The notes beneath the pieces were generated by a model that did no database searches, was not told where the DNA came from, and was given only the letters and a program-made list of their open reading frames with translations. A stretch of DNA of 64,000 bases from assembly GCA_017307755.1 (NCBI GenBank), contig JAFKGQ010000008.1, positions 1-64,000 on the forward strand. Direction: 5' to 3'. The first letter of the stretch is position 1; every line of letters starts with the position of its first letter. Positions 1 to 8,597 of this stretch are shown here, piece by piece. Position numbers and translations under genes: made by a program. The DNA is from Chitinophagaceae bacterium. GTDB taxonomy: Bacteria; Bacteroidota; Bacteroidia; Chitinophagales; Chitinophagaceae.

Positions 1-125
1 AACTATCTGACTTTCGACTTTGCTGGCATGCTACACTCCCTGGTATTGATTTCTCTCACAGATAAGCCAGTTGATGATGGGTTTTCAAAGAACACTAACC
101 CAGTACCTTGCCAAGGGTACATTTA
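1..125. other. Left edge of window, no confident gene
   Basis: Frame 1 on the plus strand is open from the window edge to a stop at 127-129, so this could be the last 42 codons of a gene that begins outside the window. The complementary minus frame is also open over nearly the same stretch, and neither translation contains a motif that I recognise. The direction of coding therefore cannot be decided from the sequence. Confidence 0.2.
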
Positions 126-260
126 TTAAGCAACCTTTACGGGCGCACCGTTGTTCCCGTCGGCCGTCTGGGCATATAGGGCAAATTGATAGAGTAAGGC
201 GGTGGCTGTGAGGGGAAGAAATAAATGCTTATAAGACGATTTAAAAAAAAGCTGTAACAT
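126..260 (-). CDS. Possible small secreted or membrane protein (44 aa)
   Basis: This short reading frame begins with a lysine-containing, then hydrophobic stretch (about residues 6-25) that would pass as a signal sequence or one membrane segment, followed by a short polar tail. The frame is open further upstream to a GTG at 326, but the internal ATG at 260 is preferred because the hydrophobic segment then lies near the N terminus. It follows another small hydrophobic reading frame (298-429) on the same strand. No family is recognised and no function is proposed. It could be chance. Confidence 0.22.
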   Translation of the reverse strand: MLQLFFKSSYKHLFLPLTATALLYQFALYAQTADGNNGAPVKVA

Positions 261-297
261 TGAAATAAGGTTTAAAAATGAATAAATACCGGTATCC

Positions 298-429
298 TCA
301 CTTATCACGTTGTCGCAATAGGACACCTATTTCTCTGCGGTAAAACAGCAGGCAGACGACAGTATAGTAAACGCCGGTTAGCACAAGGACTGTTTCAATA
401 AATATTGACCAGCTGATAAAGTGTAGCAT
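298..429 (-). CDS. Possible small membrane protein (43 aa)
   Basis: An ATG at 429 opens 43 codons ending in TGA at 298. The translation has one hydrophobic helix of about 20 residues (ETVLVLTGVYYTVVCLLFYR) followed by a basic end (RREIGVLLRQRDK), the shape of a single-pass membrane peptide with a positive inside. It lies between the terminator of the Crp-type gene and the reading frame at 126-260. Small membrane proteins of this shape occur in Bacteroidota mobile elements, but no other transfer gene is visible, so that link is a guess. Confidence 0.28.
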   Translation of the reverse strand: MLHFISWSIFIETVLVLTGVYYTVVCLLFYRREIGVLLRQRDK

Positions 430-478
430 GTCTTTACATTTTTGGTTGGTAGGACAAAAATGTAAAAAGGCCCTCGTG

Positions 479-500
479 AAAAAACTCTATAAATAGAGTT
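479..500 (-). terminator. Intrinsic terminator after the Crp-type gene
   Basis: On the minus strand ACTCTA pairs with TAGAGT across a four-base loop and is followed at once by six T residues (479-484 read as A on the plus strand). It lies 19 bases beyond the stop of the regulator gene at 520, where a terminator for that gene is expected. The stem is short and AT-rich, so termination may be partial. Confidence 0.6.
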
Positions 501-519
501 GTTAGATCCGACTATTTTC

Positions 520-1098
520 TTATCTTCTTCTGTTGGCGTACTCGTTCCGGATCTTATGAAAGGTGCTTGGGGCGACGTCGAGATAGGATGGCAGTAGGTT
601 TAACGGGACGCGCTGCAACAGGTCCGGCCGTTGTTCGGCAAATTGAGTATAACGTTCTTCCGCCGTCTTAGACTGCATATCTTCATGCCTGTCTTCACTT
701 CGGCAGTAATATTCCTCTGTGATCCATATACGATGTGTGTTGAATTCCGGGAATTTCCGGCAGGTATCTTCCAATTGCCCGTGAGTAATATACCAGCAGA
801 TGCAGTCTTCCAATGCAACGATATCCACCTTGGATGGCAGTTGGCGAAAAAAACTCTTAACAGAGATAAATATATCTTGCTCGGCAAGAAACCATAAAGT
901 TACTTCTCTGTCCGCCAGTTCATAGAATATACGTACAAAGCCGGATTCTATAAAATAGATATTTTGGTTTACCCGGCCTTTTTTTAAGATATACTCGCCT
1001 TTTTTGAAAAGTATATGTTGAAGGATTGCTCTGAGGTGCGCCTCCAGCTCCGGGGACATGGGCGCAATAGTATTCAAAAAGAGGAAAAGTGGTTCCAT
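520..1098 (-). CDS. Crp/Fnr family transcriptional regulator
   Basis: This 192-residue protein has the layout of Bacteroidota Crp-like regulators: a cyclic-nucleotide-binding-type beta barrel at about residues 15-125 and a short C-terminal helix-turn-helix at about 150-190. The line FKKGEYILKKGRVNQNIYFI matches the first strands of the cNMP-binding fold, and AEERYTQFAEQRPDLLQRVP followed by LPSYLDVAPSTFHKIR is the usual linker and DNA-reading helix of this group, which normally lacks the residues needed to bind cAMP. It is transcribed alone and is followed by an intrinsic terminator. The ligand and targets are not visible. A second member of this family is at 38003-38584. Confidence 0.88.
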   Translation of the reverse strand: MEPLFLFLNTIAPMSPELEAHLRAILQHILFKKGEYILKKGRVNQNIYFIESGFVRIFYELADREVTLWFLAEQDIFISVKSFFRQLPSKVDIVALEDCICWYITHGQLEDTCRKFPEFNTHRIWITEEYYCRSEDRHEDMQSKTAEERYTQFAEQRPDLLQRVPLNLLPSYLDVAPSTFHKIRNEYANRRR

Positions 1099-1267
1099 GG
1101 TAAGGTTATTCCTTCGCTTCCTGCAAAAATCTTTCCAGTTTAGTTCGATCTATATATTTTCATTTAGTATACAAAAAAGTATTTGTACATTATACATTGC
1201 TGTTATAACTTGGATTAGGGTCTGGGATTTTACGGAGGAGATCCTTCAGCCCCAAACGCAGACGCCG

Positions 1268-1972
1268 TTAATGTATAATTTCCTCAATTTTTATATTTCT
1301 CAACTGAATGCCACTGTTCTCCCTTTCGATCTGTGAATCTTCGAATTCGATGATAAAATCTTCCGTAGCTGGTATATCCAGCAAATAAGTATGCAATGGT
1401 TCCCATTCGCCGCTGGTTACGTCAAGGAAATTTGACGTAATCCACGATCCGTCCCTTCTTGATACAGTAACCCCTAACCTGTGTTTTCCCCCTATCACTC
1501 TGCATTCCAGCGATGCGTGGAGTATTCGCATAGCACTTCCCGATATGTCGTTCTTTACATAGTCCATCTTATTTGTCCCATGTAGATATTTCTTTATACG
1601 TACTTTCACCCGCCCCTCCCTATTCGTACGTAAAATGGTAATCATCCCGTCCTGTACGCTCAAAATGCCTTTTCCCGCCTCGCCATAAAACTGTTGTGTC
1701 GACGGGTCCCAATGCTTACATTCCTCTAATTGGTACTCATAGGGATGAGCCAACGTACTTTTGAACAGGGGCGGCTTTTTAGATGCCTGATGCCTAAGCG
1801 CCACAAAGACGCCTATAAGCCCGACTGGCAAAACCAAATACACCCACAACGGTAATTTATACAGCCAAAAACCGCTTGCAGTAATACCAGCAGCAATAAT
1901 TTTACTCCAGACAGGGTCCTTCCAAATCTTTTTTAGAAATTTTAGTATCATAAGCTTCATCTTAAAATGCAT
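1268..1972 (-). CDS. Membrane-anchored protein of unknown function
   Basis: The 234-residue product starts with a basic stretch, then two hydrophobic segments (about residues 21-40 and 44-60), and continues as a soluble domain rich in short beta strands and aromatic residues up to the end. The soluble part, with phrases such as WDPSTQQFYGEAGKGILSV, resembles a jelly-roll sandwich of the kind that often binds ligands, but no family can be named. The first ATG is used; a second at residue 6 would also keep both membrane segments. It has its own transcription unit between the Crp-type gene and the divergent small secreted protein gene at 2194. Confidence 0.65.
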   Translation of the reverse strand: MHFKMKLMILKFLKKIWKDPVWSKIIAAGITASGFWLYKLPLWVYLVLPVGLIGVFVALRHQASKKPPLFKSTLAHPYEYQLEECKHWDPSTQQFYGEAGKGILSVQDGMITILRTNREGRVKVRIKKYLHGTNKMDYVKNDISGSAMRILHASLECRVIGGKHRLGVTVSRRDGSWITSNFLDVTSGEWEPLHTYLLDIPATEDFIIEFEDSQIERENSGIQLRNIKIEEIIH

Positions 1973-2075
1973 CTCCAGTGCAGTATTATACCTTCACCCG
2001 TAATTTTTTTCTAGGGTATATATGTAGACGCTACTAATACCTTTTCTGTTCTTTTTATCCACAGACAACGCTGTG

Positions 2076-2083
2076 TACTTTTG
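2076..2083 (+). promoter_or_regulatory. -7 promoter element of the small secreted protein gene
   Basis: TACTTTTG is an exact match to the Bacteroidota -7 consensus TAnnTTTG. It is about 110 bases before the ATG at 2194, so the message would have a long leader of roughly 100 bases. A clear -33 element is not seen, only a T-rich stretch at about 2049-2057. Confidence 0.5.
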
Positions 2084-2086
2084 TAC

Positions 2087-2100
2087 AACCCTTAAGGGTT
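2087..2100. promoter_or_regulatory. Perfect 14-base palindrome at the likely transcription start
   Basis: AACCCTTAAGGGTT is perfectly self-complementary and begins four bases after the -7 element, so it covers the expected first transcribed bases. It could be an operator or a 5' hairpin that protects the messenger. An 8-base palindrome TTGTACAA overlaps its left edge at 2081-2088. Confidence 0.4.
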
Positions 2101-2154
2101 TATTCTTTTCTTCTGCACCCCTTGGCATCTCCTGCTTGCCTCTCGCAAAACCCA

Positions 2155-2176
2155 AAATGAGTGTCTCTCATTTTTT
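2155..2176 (+). promoter_or_regulatory. Terminator-like hairpin in the leader
   Basis: AAATGAG (2155-2161) pairs with CTCATTT (2167-2173) over a five-base loop, and the right arm runs into six T residues. It lies between the promoter and the ATG at 2194, so if it works it would act as an attenuator of the small secreted protein gene. The stem is AT-rich and weak, so this is tentative. Confidence 0.35.
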
Positions 2177-2193
2177 AACCATAATTTTTAACC

Positions 2194-2499
2194 ATGAAAC
2201 GCTTATCCATTGGAATTTTCGGGCTCATGCTTGTGCCCGCCATCCTCGTCTCGTCAGTCCTCAGGACTCCACCGTCTACCGCGGCGCCTGCTCAAACCCA
2301 GTATTATTGGTATTCGGTCCCGGGCGATCGTTATCACGACCATACCACATTGAACACGGAGATGGATCTCATGTGGCTGTATTATGGCACCATCGTGGAT
2401 ACCAATCCGTCAGGGGGTACCATGGTCGAAAAGGGGTATCCAAATAACAATTATCCACATACGACGTTCCCGTCAGTGTATTTGTATGCACATTTTTGA
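2194..2499 (+). CDS. Small secreted protein, convergent with SusD (paralogue of 14834-15133)
   Basis: The 101-residue product has a signal peptide (MKRLSIGIFGLMLVPAILVS) and a mature part of about 75 residues that starts QYYWY and ends PSVYLYAHF. Compared by eye with the product of 14834-15133, the last 65 residues align without a gap and share about 19 identities, including YYW, a GGT, a GY, a PH and the final L-x-x-H. Its stop is 8 bases from the stop of the opposing susD gene, an arrangement repeated at the second locus. The short YYW-starting form recalls the small Bacteroidota families annotated as DUF6520, but I cannot confirm membership. The function is unknown; the place suggests a role with the SusCD transporter. 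There are no cysteines in the mature part. Confidence 0.72.
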   Translation: MKRLSIGIFGLMLVPAILVSSVLRTPPSTAAPAQTQYYWYSVPGDRYHDHTTLNTEMDLMWLYYGTIVDTNPSGGTMVEKGYPNNNYPHTTFPSVYLYAHF

Positions 2500-2507
2500 T
2501 AGACAAC

Positions 2508-3908
2508 TCAATACCCGGGATTCTGCCTGAGATTCGGGTCTAGTTCCAGGTCTTTATGCGGTAATGGAAAAAGGGCGGCATCGTGTCTCCAGCCGGACTT
2601 CTCCTGACTAAGTACGGAGTCAATCATCCCGGTACGCTGGAGGTCCAGCCAGCGATGCCCCCATTCCGCGAAAAATTCTACTCGCCGCTCATGATAAATG
2701 GCCCTCAGCAATTTATCTTCATCTATATGTATTAGATCAGACAGCCCCGCCCTTCTACGGATGATATTCAGATCCCTCAACGCACCGGCCGTATCTCTTT
2801 GTCGGACCCTTGCCTCGGCCCTGATAAGGTATTGTTCTGAAAGTCGAAGTACAATCACATCCTCTTCAGGAGCAGTGGCATCCCTTGCCTTATATTTTGC
2901 CGGATAGAAATACCATATGCCGTTGTCAATTATTGTATCCGTCCAGTGGGATAGCCGCAAGTCACTCGGCTCAAAGCTGTTCAGCAGCCACGGCGTCAGG
3001 ACATAGGTAGGCGGCCTCCCTTGAAAAGGGATAAATAAGGAAGCCTCCGCCGTAAACATACCATCCAATACAGGATGTAACGCCCAGATGGCCTCACGAC
3101 TGGTGCTAAGAAACGCTTTATCAAGGTCCATCTCCAACTGATAAGCGCTGTCGTTGATCAACAGGCTCGCCTGCTGTTCGGCATTTGCCCAATCATGCAG
3201 GTATAAGCTTACCCTGGCGAGTAGGGCCGTAGCCACAGCACGATTGGGGCGGAGATGTATGTTCTCGCTATGCTCCGTTGCCGGGTAGCTGTCAGGCAAA
3301 CCCAGCCGGGCATCCTGCAGGTCGGCTGTCATTTGCTGGTACACTGCCGACACAGGGGCCCGTGACAGGGTGTCATTAACATCATAGCGGGTGCTTTTTA
3401 CCAGTGGCACGTCTCCATACAAGTTCACTAAATAAAAGAAAATAATAGCGCGGACCATTTTTGCTTCGGCTTGCAGCCTCACCTGCATACCTTTACTCAC
3501 TTTGCTGATCTTGGGGTCCACAACGTTTTCAATGATCTCGTTACAATGGTTGATGGATTGATAAGCCCACTTGAAAAGATTGTTACATAAAGTGTTGTCA
3601 TCCGCCAATGCATTCGCAGCAAAAGCGTCTTCAAACTTATTTGGTGTCGTTCGGTAAATTTCGTCGCTGGCGAGGCCTCCAAAAATGGACATACCTCCAT
3701 TGGCCAGGGACTGGATGTTGCTCATCATGTCGTAGTATACACCCTTCATATCCCTTTCCGCATCCTCATCGTTGGAAAAAACGGCTGCAGCAGTTACCAT
3801 GCCGCCAGGAGGAGGGATAGAGACAATCTTTTTACAGGCGGCGCTATAGGAAAACAGCACCGGCACAGCTATCATCGACAGGAGAGAATTAAGAGATCCG
3901 TATTTCAT
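2508..3908 (-). CDS. SusD/RagB-family outer-membrane lipoprotein (locus 1)
   Basis: SusD proteins sit on the cell surface as lids over SusC channels and capture the substrate. This 466-residue member has a lipoprotein signal ending at cysteine 25 (SAACKK), the N-terminal SusD-like helices with FSNDEDAERDMKGVYYDMM, the TPR-rich middle, and the C-terminal family signature RAIYHERRVEFFAEWGHRWL. The end, FPLPHKDLELDPNLRQNPGY, is the usual close of the family. It is short for SusD (many are 500-600 residues), which argues against a large polysaccharide platform but does not identify the substrate. It lies 10 bases after susC and shares its transcript. No carbohydrate-active enzyme lies nearby, so a glycan substrate should not be assumed. 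Confidence 0.93.
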   Translation of the reverse strand: MKYGSLNSLLSMIAVPVLFSYSAACKKIVSIPPPGGMVTAAAVFSNDEDAERDMKGVYYDMMSNIQSLANGGMSIFGGLASDEIYRTTPNKFEDAFAANALADDNTLCNNLFKWAYQSINHCNEIIENVVDPKISKVSKGMQVRLQAEAKMVRAIIFFYLVNLYGDVPLVKSTRYDVNDTLSRAPVSAVYQQMTADLQDARLGLPDSYPATEHSENIHLRPNRAVATALLARVSLYLHDWANAEQQASLLINDSAYQLEMDLDKAFLSTSREAIWALHPVLDGMFTAEASLFIPFQGRPPTYVLTPWLLNSFEPSDLRLSHWTDTIIDNGIWYFYPAKYKARDATAPEEDVIVLRLSEQYLIRAEARVRQRDTAGALRDLNIIRRRAGLSDLIHIDEDKLLRAIYHERRVEFFAEWGHRWLDLQRTGMIDSVLSQEKSGWRHDAALFPLPHKDLELDPNLRQNPGY

Positions 3909-3918
3909 TGTTGTATGA

Positions 3919-6900
3919 TTAAAAATTCAACTGAATGCCGGCAATAAAAGTCCGCTGCGGTGGCAATACACGGGGGTCCTGCGTCTCGGGGTCCGTCACA
4001 GGAAATTTCGTCATCGTCAACAGATTCTGTCCGGAAAGATAGACACGCGTGGAAGTAAGCCCCATCTTTTTCAATTTCCTTGCCGGGAATCTATAACCCA
4101 AACACACGCTTTTCACCCGTAAAAAGCTGGCATCCGTCACATAGGCGCTGGATTGATAAAATAAGGGTATCAATCTTCCGGCCTCCGTACTATCCATGGT
4201 AGTCACTTTTTGCAAAGACGTCACGTCTCCCGGTTTTCGCCAATACTTTCCCATCTCAACAGGCACGTTTCCCATCATGGATGGACCGGGAGATCCGGGG
4301 ATGTTTTGCTTATACAACTCTACAATGGGGCTCCGTCCATTTTGCCGCCTGTATTCCACAAATACCGATAAGTCCAGGTTATCCCACCGGACATTATTAT
4401 CCATGCCGGCATACCAGCGGGGGTCGAAATTGCCACAGGGGACAAAGCTATCTTTATCAAATTTAAAAAGCCCATCTTCGACGCCTACCCCTAAAAAAGC
4501 ATAACCAAAAAACTCGGTGAGAGATTTCCCTATCTGGTAAGTCTTGCCATAGACGGAAGAGGCAAGTCCGGGAAATTTGATCAACTTATTCTCGGGCATC
4601 GTCAACGACAACGATGTCGTCCAGCTGACGTCTTTTGCGGAAACATTTATTGTTTGAATCATAAATTCAAGGCCTTTGTTAAGGATCACCACAGGCTGAT
4701 TGGCCATGACGCTGGGATATCCTGTCATGGAAGACAGCGCCTTTTGTACGACAAGGTTATCAGTGGTATGGCGATAGGCGGCCACGGTAAGACTGATCCG
4801 ATCACTCAGAAAGTACAGGTCTATCGCCAGCTCGCCTTTTCTGTTAAGCTCCCACCCCAGCTGTGGATTGGCCGGCTTAGCCGGCGAAAAAGTCTGTGAA
4901 CCAGGGTTACTCCCTGCAACCTGAGAGGTATTATACACCTGGCCAAATGTATATTCACCCACCTGGTCATTACCCGTTATACCATAGCTGCCCCGTAGTT
5001 TGCCAAAACTGATCCAGGGACATGCTTTCATCCACGGCTCCCTCGTAAAGATCCAGCCCGCCCCCAATGACCAGAACAAACCCCTTTTCCTGTCGTCGCC
5101 AAACCTGCTGGACATATCCATGCGTAGGGTTCCACTGAATAAATACTTGCCGGAAAAATTATGCTCCGCTCTTCCGAACACTGAAAAATACCTATAGGCT
5201 GTATCGCTTTTGTCAGGTTCCGAACTGGCAAGCCCATTGTTGATATCTAAAAATTTATCACTAGTATACCCATCCCGGTTAATGGAAGAGATGCCGGTAT
5301 GCTGTTGCTGATAGCTTGTACCCAACAGCAGGTTTATCTGATGCTTTTCCCATTCATGTTGGTATTCTCCCATGGCTTCCCCGATGATGCTGGTATAGAC
5401 TCCCTTCGTGGTCGACTTCGACGCCGTCGCCTCGGGGTTTAGACTGACATCCTGCGCAGCAATGGTTTGGCGGCTCTCTTCGTTCGACAGTGCCAGGTTG
5501 TAACCCAGACTGCCCCTTAAGGCAAACCCATGCCCCCATGGATAGACCACCTCTATATGCCCCAGCCCAGTGAGGATCTCGGCATTATATTTATTCAGCT
5601 GCTGGGCGGCAATATTCAGCCGGTGAAGCCCTCCTTCCTCCCATACATATTGCTTGTTATCCACTGGCAATGGAGCACTTGGCGCCATGAGCCTGTAGAG
5701 AAAGAGGTCGGCTACGGGCTGGGTATTGTTTTCATAAGTCAACATATTCGACATTGTCACCAATACCTTCTGTCTTTTGCCAGTAGTGTCAAAAACATAA
5801 CTACCATAAACAGACCCACGCTGGTAACCAAAATCGCCAGGGTATACAGTAGAAGTCCGATCATAATTCCCCGATACAAAGAACAGTCCGCTCGTATCAC
5901 CGCCACAGAGACTGAACCCTGCATGTAATAACAGAGCTTTATGCCCGGCAGTCATTTTGATATAGTTTTCGTCCTTTGGCTTCCATTGATACGCCTCGTT
6001 TACCCTCCCCGGCGCATATCCTTCCGCGCTGTCATTGTATACTGCATCCTCCCTCATTTGCAGGTACTGTGCCGTCGGTAAAAGGGGGCTGGTTTTCAGA
6101 AGTTGACTAAAGCCCGTATAACAGTGCACCTCCCGCACTACAGTGTCCCGTCTGCCTTTCTTTGTCGTGATCAGGATCACCCCATTGGCACCACGGCTCC
6201 CGTATATAGAGGTGGCGGCCGCATCTTTCAACACATCGATGCGGTCAATGTCTTCTCGGCTAAGACTGTTGAGCCCGCTGGCTCCAGTAATACCCTGCGC
6301 AGACCCGGTGGCTACCTTCGACCGTGAGGCATAGTTTCCGGCCAGCGGCACACCATCTATAATGACCAACGGCTCGATACCCGGACCAAAAGTATTAACA
6401 CCACGAAGTAATATTCCAACCCTGCTACCCGTCACACCGTTGAACTGACGTGTAAGGAGTCCGCATATACGTCCCTGTATAGCGTCTATCACACTGACGA
6501 CAGGCTGCCACCGGAATGTCTGTGATCGGAGGGGACCGATCTCACTAATGGAAAGTCGATGGGTTGTCCACCCGTAACCCCGTACTTCTACCTTGTCCAG
6601 ATCGATGGTGGATGGCATTAGCTGGATGGAGTAAAACTCCGTGTTCCTGATACGCACCGTTCTTTGCCCATACCCTTTATAAGACACATCGAGTGTCGTT
6701 TCACGTCCCGTTACAGGCGCCTCGAAAACACCATTTTTTTGGGCCACCACCAGCTTACCCGTTGATTTTACAACGATGGAAGCCCACTCCAACCCCACAC
6801 CCTGTTCATCAAATACCCTTCCCCTCACCGGCGAAAATATGGAGGAATTCATAGGTACCCGTCGGGAAATTATGATACTACCGTTGTCCGGACTAATGTC

Positions 6901-7185
6901 AAACTCCATTCCGGCAAGCAGGAGGCTCAATGCTTTCAGAGGGTTTACATTCTTAACGTGGAGCCTCAATGGCGGTACATCCCTAAATATATCGCGACTG
7001 TAAATGAGATGGGCGTTCCACCGACTATTCATCATGTCGAGGATATTCACGACAGGCTTATTGTCTTCGTCGATGGTGACTTTTTGGGCATGACAGATGA
7101 ACGATCCTCGCAGCAAGAGATAAAGGGTTAAAATAGCTACGCCCATTGGCGTGCGCATTGAACTAAAATAATTCATGGGACACAT
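3919..7185 (-). CDS. SusC/RagA-family TonB-dependent transporter with STN domain (locus 1)
   Basis: This 1088-residue outer-membrane channel imports a substrate using TonB energy. In order it shows a signal peptide (cleavage near HAQ, residue 34), an STN signalling domain (about 50-110, with LRLHVKNVNPLKALSLLLAG), a carboxypeptidase-regulatory-like domain (about 115-200), the plug with the family motif SIYGSRGANGVILITTKKG at about 325-345, and a 22-strand barrel ending in the aromatic residue of IQLNF. The STN domain is the part that contacts FecR, which agrees with the upstream sigma/FecR pair. Several ATG codons lie in the first 14 residues; any of them keeps the signal peptide. A 164-base gap with a hairpin separates it from fecR. 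Confidence 0.94.
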   Translation of the reverse strand: MCPMNYFSSMRTPMGVAILTLYLLLRGSFICHAQKVTIDEDNKPVVNILDMMNSRWNAHLIYSRDIFRDVPPLRLHVKNVNPLKALSLLLAGMEFDISPDNGSIIISRRVPMNSSIFSPVRGRVFDEQGVGLEWASIVVKSTGKLVVAQKNGVFEAPVTGRETTLDVSYKGYGQRTVRIRNTEFYSIQLMPSTIDLDKVEVRGYGWTTHRLSISEIGPLRSQTFRWQPVVSVIDAIQGRICGLLTRQFNGVTGSRVGILLRGVNTFGPGIEPLVIIDGVPLAGNYASRSKVATGSAQGITGASGLNSLSREDIDRIDVLKDAAATSIYGSRGANGVILITTKKGRRDTVVREVHCYTGFSQLLKTSPLLPTAQYLQMREDAVYNDSAEGYAPGRVNEAYQWKPKDENYIKMTAGHKALLLHAGFSLCGGDTSGLFFVSGNYDRTSTVYPGDFGYQRGSVYGSYVFDTTGKRQKVLVTMSNMLTYENNTQPVADLFLYRLMAPSAPLPVDNKQYVWEEGGLHRLNIAAQQLNKYNAEILTGLGHIEVVYPWGHGFALRGSLGYNLALSNEESRQTIAAQDVSLNPEATASKSTTKGVYTSIIGEAMGEYQHEWEKHQINLLLGTSYQQQHTGISSINRDGYTSDKFLDINNGLASSEPDKSDTAYRYFSVFGRAEHNFSGKYLFSGTLRMDMSSRFGDDRKRGLFWSLGAGWIFTREPWMKACPWISFGKLRGSYGITGNDQVGEYTFGQVYNTSQVAGSNPGSQTFSPAKPANPQLGWELNRKGELAIDLYFLSDRISLTVAAYRHTTDNLVVQKALSSMTGYPSVMANQPVVILNKGLEFMIQTINVSAKDVSWTTSLSLTMPENKLIKFPGLASSVYGKTYQIGKSLTEFFGYAFLGVGVEDGLFKFDKDSFVPCGNFDPRWYAGMDNNVRWDNLDLSVFVEYRRQNGRSPIVELYKQNIPGSPGPSMMGNVPVEMGKYWRKPGDVTSLQKVTTMDSTEAGRLIPLFYQSSAYVTDASFLRVKSVCLGYRFPARKLKKMGLTSTRVYLSGQNLLTMTKFPVTDPETQDPRVLPPQRTFIAGIQLNF

Positions 7186-7216
7186 ATGGTTGGTTTAACA
7201 GATAGGGCATATCCTC

Positions 7217-7235
7217 GCCGGAAGACTTTTCCGGC
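7217..7235. other. Hairpin between fecR and susC (locus 1)
   Basis: GCCGGAA pairs with TTCCGGC over a five-base loop. It lies in the gap between the FecR gene and susC, at the position where the second locus has a strong terminator, but here no T tract follows on the minus strand. It may limit read-through or protect a processed susC messenger. Confidence 0.4.
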
Positions 7236-7349
7236 CGTAGGACAGGGTTTCAATCGACCTATGTAGGATGGGTTGCAGTCAGCTGATTCCGCATTGCTCT
7301 GCCGGCAAATGCGAAGCGTAAGGTTTAATAGACAGGCAGGGGCAGGGTC

Positions 7350-8534
7350 TTATTTTCCAGGTATTATTTCGATGTTATTTCCCATGTTATGAAAGCGTGC
7401 GTGTCCACTCTGCATTTTTTCGAGCTTGCGCAATACATCATCCAGTGAAAGGGCCAAAGGGAATCCGCCCGTCACGTGTATACCGCGCACATGCTGGGGA
7501 TTGGATATCTCCACGTTATACCATCTTGCTATCGTCCCCAATACAGTAGCCAGGTCTGCGTCTTTAAACAGGAACTCCGGGTCCTTACACAGGGTCATAC
7601 TGTCCCTGGTCACCCGCACCTGTCTCACCGTATCAAGTGTCAGGTGCTGCAGACCTTTCCAAACCCTTATTTTGCCGCTACGGAGGGTCACCTGCATAAC
7701 ACTATCATCCGGGTACGCCATGACATCAAAGCTTGTCCCCAGCACTTCTATCCGGGTGTCGTTTACTTTAAGGGCAAAAGGTTGGGTGGCGTTAGGTGTG
7801 ATATTAAAAAAGGCATGACCGGACAGGCTCATTTCCGGCACCCGTCCCTCGCTCGTAAATACATAATTCAGCCGGCTGGCGTAGCTTAAGGTGACGTTGC
7901 TTTCATCAGGGAACACCAGGTGGAAAGCTTGCTTTCTACCCGTTTGGACAGTATGGTGTATTTCTTTCCCACTGCCCCTCGCCGGAAGGGTGTAAAGCAA
8001 CGTGTCCGTACCTTTCATAGTCGCCTGCATATCACCCGCCGACGAAACCTGGTCGTCCCCAAGACGTTCCAATACTATATGACGACCGTCGTTGACGGTG
8101 AGTAGTGCGGAAAAGTTACCCGGTTCTTTTACAAGGGCTCTTTGGGCGGCAGAAGAAAGACGCTCTGGGGAAGCAAAATATTGCAAACCCATCCAGGTCA
8201 ATGGGATACTTATAACAGCGGCATACCCAATACGACGGAGCTTTGTCCGGAAAGAGATGATCCTGGCGTCGTTGGCCCTTATTTTTGTAACCAGGGTATT
8301 CCAGGCTTTTTTCTGGTCCAGCTGGTACATTTCCCTCATTTCCTCCATTAGCCATTTGGGATCACCAAAGTCCTCCAGAAAAGCGGCATGCCCGGGAGAA
8401 AGCTCCCCCCACGCCTGTACATCTGCCAGTTGGATCTCCGTCATGGGCTCCTTGCGGGAATGTCGCCATATCAATCCTTTTAAATAGGAGATCTTTTCTT
8501 GCCTGGCCTGGAGGCTTTCTCGGGTTTTTGACAT
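7350..8534 (-). CDS. FecR-family anti-sigma factor (locus 1)
   Basis: FecR proteins span the inner membrane, hold the ECF sigma factor inside, and receive the signal of the TonB-dependent transporter in the periplasm. The 394-residue product has a cytoplasmic N-terminal region (1-100), one membrane segment (about 106-125, GYAAVISIPLTWMGLQYFA), the FecR domain (about 185-290, with ETSFDV-type text VLGTSFDVMAYPDDSVMQVTL) and a C-terminal DUF4974-like STN-fold domain (320-394) of Bacteroidota FecR. It lies 63 bases after the sigma gene on the same strand. The partner is expected to be the sigma factor encoded at 8598-9272. Confidence 0.92.
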   Translation of the reverse strand: MSKTRESLQARQEKISYLKGLIWRHSRKEPMTEIQLADVQAWGELSPGHAAFLEDFGDPKWLMEEMREMYQLDQKKAWNTLVTKIRANDARIISFRTKLRRIGYAAVISIPLTWMGLQYFASPERLSSAAQRALVKEPGNFSALLTVNDGRHIVLERLGDDQVSSAGDMQATMKGTDTLLYTLPARGSGKEIHHTVQTGRKQAFHLVFPDESNVTLSYASRLNYVFTSEGRVPEMSLSGHAFFNITPNATQPFALKVNDTRIEVLGTSFDVMAYPDDSVMQVTLRSGKIRVWKGLQHLTLDTVRQVRVTRDSMTLCKDPEFLFKDADLATVLGTIARWYNVEISNPQHVRGIHVTGGFPLALSLDDVLRKLEKMQSGHARFHNMGNNIEIIPGK

Positions 8535-8597
8535 CTTGCTGCGTTTAGAAGGACCTCGCTTTTTTTACATAAAGGCCCGTTTTCCATACGCAGAAAC

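Noticed and set aside
126..326. GTG-started extension of the small frame at 126-260
   Set aside because: The extra N-terminal residues overlap the other small frame and move the hydrophobic segment away from the N terminus.
2073..2447. Longer overlapping frame across the small secreted protein gene
   Set aside because: It has no signal peptide or family text and lies over the leader; the other frame has a signal peptide and a paralogue.
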